A stretch of DNA of 6,700 nt from an uncultured Candidatus Udaeobacter sp. (GTDB lineage: Bacteria > Verrucomicrobiota > Verrucomicrobiia > Chthoniobacterales > UBA10450). The position numbers were made by a program, and so were the translations under genes. The stretch covers positions 1-6,700 of the forward strand of contig CATPBS010000053.1 in assembly GCA_955652715.1 (NCBI GenBank), written 5' to 3'. Positions 5,909 through 6,700 of this stretch are shown here, one piece after another. The number at the start of each line of letters is the position of its first letter. Positions within the stretch are counted from its first letter, which is position 1. The notes under the pieces were generated by a model that was given only the letters and a program-made list of their open reading frames with translations, was not told the DNA's origin and did not search any database.

Positions 5909-6229
5909 TCAGGTCTGTGTGTTACCTTTTTCGCCTTTGCCTTTGCATTCGGCTTTGAACTTCGCGTACTGCTCCTTCGTCAGGATCGATTTTGCCTCTT
6001 GCATGTATTTGGTCTCGCTCGCTTCAGAGCAACCGGCCTTCTGATGCTCGGCCATCACCGCGTCCATCTTCGTCTTCTGATCAGGTGTCAGATTAAGACT
6101 GGCCAATGAAACCTGACATGCCGCCTTCGCTTGGTTTCCGACTTGCTTTGTGCAGTTGCCGTGTTCGCCTGCGAACATCGTGCCTGCCGCAAAGAGTCCC
6201 GCCGTTATTAACGCAATAAGTTTGGTCAT
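5909..6229 (-). CDS. Small CpxP/Spy-like periplasmic protein with two LTxxQ motifs
   Basis: This 106-residue protein begins with a Sec signal peptide (MTKLIALITAGLFAAGTMFA, then GEHG), so it should act in the periplasm. The mature part is helical and carries two LTxxQ-type motifs, LTPDQ at 47-51 and LTKEQ at 83-87, the hallmark of the CpxP/Spy group of envelope-stress chaperones and related metal-responsive proteins. It is shorter than CpxP or Spy (about 160 residues) and has four cysteines in the mature part (26, 38, 67, 95), which those proteins lack in this arrangement. Spacing between the motifs (36 residues) suits a helical hairpin. The C-terminus is basic (KGKGEKGNTQT). ATG 6229 is preceded by a weak TAGG site. 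It has its own terminator and is divergent from the probable winged-helix gene. Role in folding stress or metal handling is inferred from motifs only. Confidence 0.8.
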   Translation of the reverse strand: MTKLIALITAGLFAAGTMFAGEHGNCTKQVGNQAKAACQVSLASLNLTPDQKTKMDAVMAEHQKAGCSEASETKYMQEAKSILTKEQYAKFKAECKGKGEKGNTQT

Positions 6230-6421
6230 AGTGGAAACCTAGACATTCCCGCAGGGATTGTCGTTCAAAATCCTTGGGCGCAATAAATTATCCGCCTAAG
6301 ATTCGGCGGCGGAATCTGCCGCCTGTATTGTTCATCTTCTCGATCGTATCCGATCGCGTGACGCGACCCGCATTTCCAAGCACAGACTTGCACCCGTCGA
6401 GCTGAGTTGTTGGTGCGCAAG
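6230..6421. promoter_or_regulatory. Divergent intergenic region with several inverted repeats
   Basis: This gap separates the CpxP-like gene (left, minus) from the winged-helix-like gene (right, plus). Overlapping dyads lie at 6292-6323: CCGCC 6292-6296 with GGCGG 6305-6309; AGATTC 6299-6304 with GAATCT 6312-6317; GGCGGC 6305-6310 with GCCGCC 6318-6323. These pairings exclude one another. Next is CGATCG at 6341-6346 and again at 6351-6356, a self-complementary hexamer repeated at a ten-base step, as in some operators. TCGCG 6354-6358 with CGCGA 6362-6366 forms a small hairpin. No convincing -35/-10 pair was found. Confidence 0.35.
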
Positions 6422-6700
6422 ATGCAGAGCATATTAGCAAAGTTTATGAAGGATTCTGTTGTTAGAGGATGCCTGCTACAGCTTCTCTATGAGCGTCGAA
6501 GCGAAGGTTCCATCCCCTTCGGCCGCGTCGAGCAGGCGGTCCAGCCGCCAGGAGGTATAAGCCGCCGTGACTGGGTGCGCGCTGTCGCCCAGCTTTCACA
6601 GTATGAGCTCATCGACTGGACTCCTCTTGAAGATAAGAGCGGGATGGGCCAGTTGTCCGGCTTTGCTAGGATTAGCGACTTCGGAGTCAAAGTGATCGAA
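6422..6700 (+). CDS. Probable winged-helix protein, N-terminal part (3' end outside window)
   Basis: The frame is open from 6362 to the last base of the window. ATG 6422 gives MQSILAKFMKDSVVRG as the start, and ATG 6446 (residue 9) is equally possible; neither has a clear ribosome site. The visible 93 residues read like a winged helix-turn-helix: a first helix VVRGCLLQLLYERR, a second region IPFGRVEQAV, a likely recognition helix RRDWVRAVAQLSQYELIDW, then a turn with Gly residues and a strand FARISDFGVKVIE, the usual end of a wing. The overlapping minus-strand frame 6690-6487 is a shadow. It may be a DNA-binding regulator of itself or of the divergent CpxP-like gene, but similar folds also occur in proteins that do not bind DNA. 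I do not recognise the family. Confidence 0.65.
   Translation, partial: MQSILAKFMKDSVVRGCLLQLLYERRSEGSIPFGRVEQAVQPPGGISRRDWVRAVAQLSQYELIDWTPLEDKSGMGQLSGFARISDFGVKVIE

Noticed and set aside
5768..6109. 113-codon plus-strand frame
   Set aside because: It is antisense to the CpxP-like gene, starts inside the repeat, and its Phe/Leu/Arg-rich translation is the mirror of the real gene.

Overview
The window is a bacterial chromosomal segment of about mid-50s GC by eye, with short intergenic gaps and mostly weak Shine-Dalgarno sites. The gene types (class I cytochrome c, Lnt-like enzyme, MATE transporter, several small exported proteins) fit a Gram-negative, didermic bacterium. Weak ribosome binding sites plus short TGTAGC-headed hairpin repeats between genes give an impression of a soil Verrucomicrobiota-like lineage. 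That placement is a low-confidence guess with no marker gene behind it. There are no tRNA or rRNA genes, CRISPR array, insertion sequence or phage genes.

Layout. Positions 2-436 (+) hold the 3' end of a class I cytochrome c, cut by the window edge inside its CxxCH haem site. At 448-1071 (+) lies a receiver-domain protein with an unrecognised N-terminal domain. Positions 1072-1464 carry no convincing gene but hold a chain of predicted hairpins. At 1465-2897 (+) is an apolipoprotein N-acyltransferase-like membrane enzyme, apparently split near its start by a one-base frameshift. A minus-strand group follows: a small two-helix membrane protein (5453-5094), an exported protein of unknown function (5057-4404) and a MATE-family exporter (4308-2929), which converges on the lnt-like gene. 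At 5550-5705 (+) is an unlisted 51-codon gene for a tiny cysteine-rich exported peptide. At 6229-5909 (-) is a small CpxP/Spy-like periplasmic protein with its own hairpin terminator. At 6422-6700 (+) is the start of a probable winged-helix protein, cut by the window end.

How the parts may work together. The right half is a cluster of small envelope or exported proteins rich in cysteine, with a possible DNA-binding protein divergent from the CpxP-like gene. This could be a metal or envelope-stress cluster, but only gene order and composition support that. A modular repeat occurs at two intergenic sites (4326-4385 and 5707-5791). The main candidates for new biology are the 51-residue peptide, the repeat, the hairpin-rich stretch before the lnt-like gene, and the changed residues in the Lnt-like active site.
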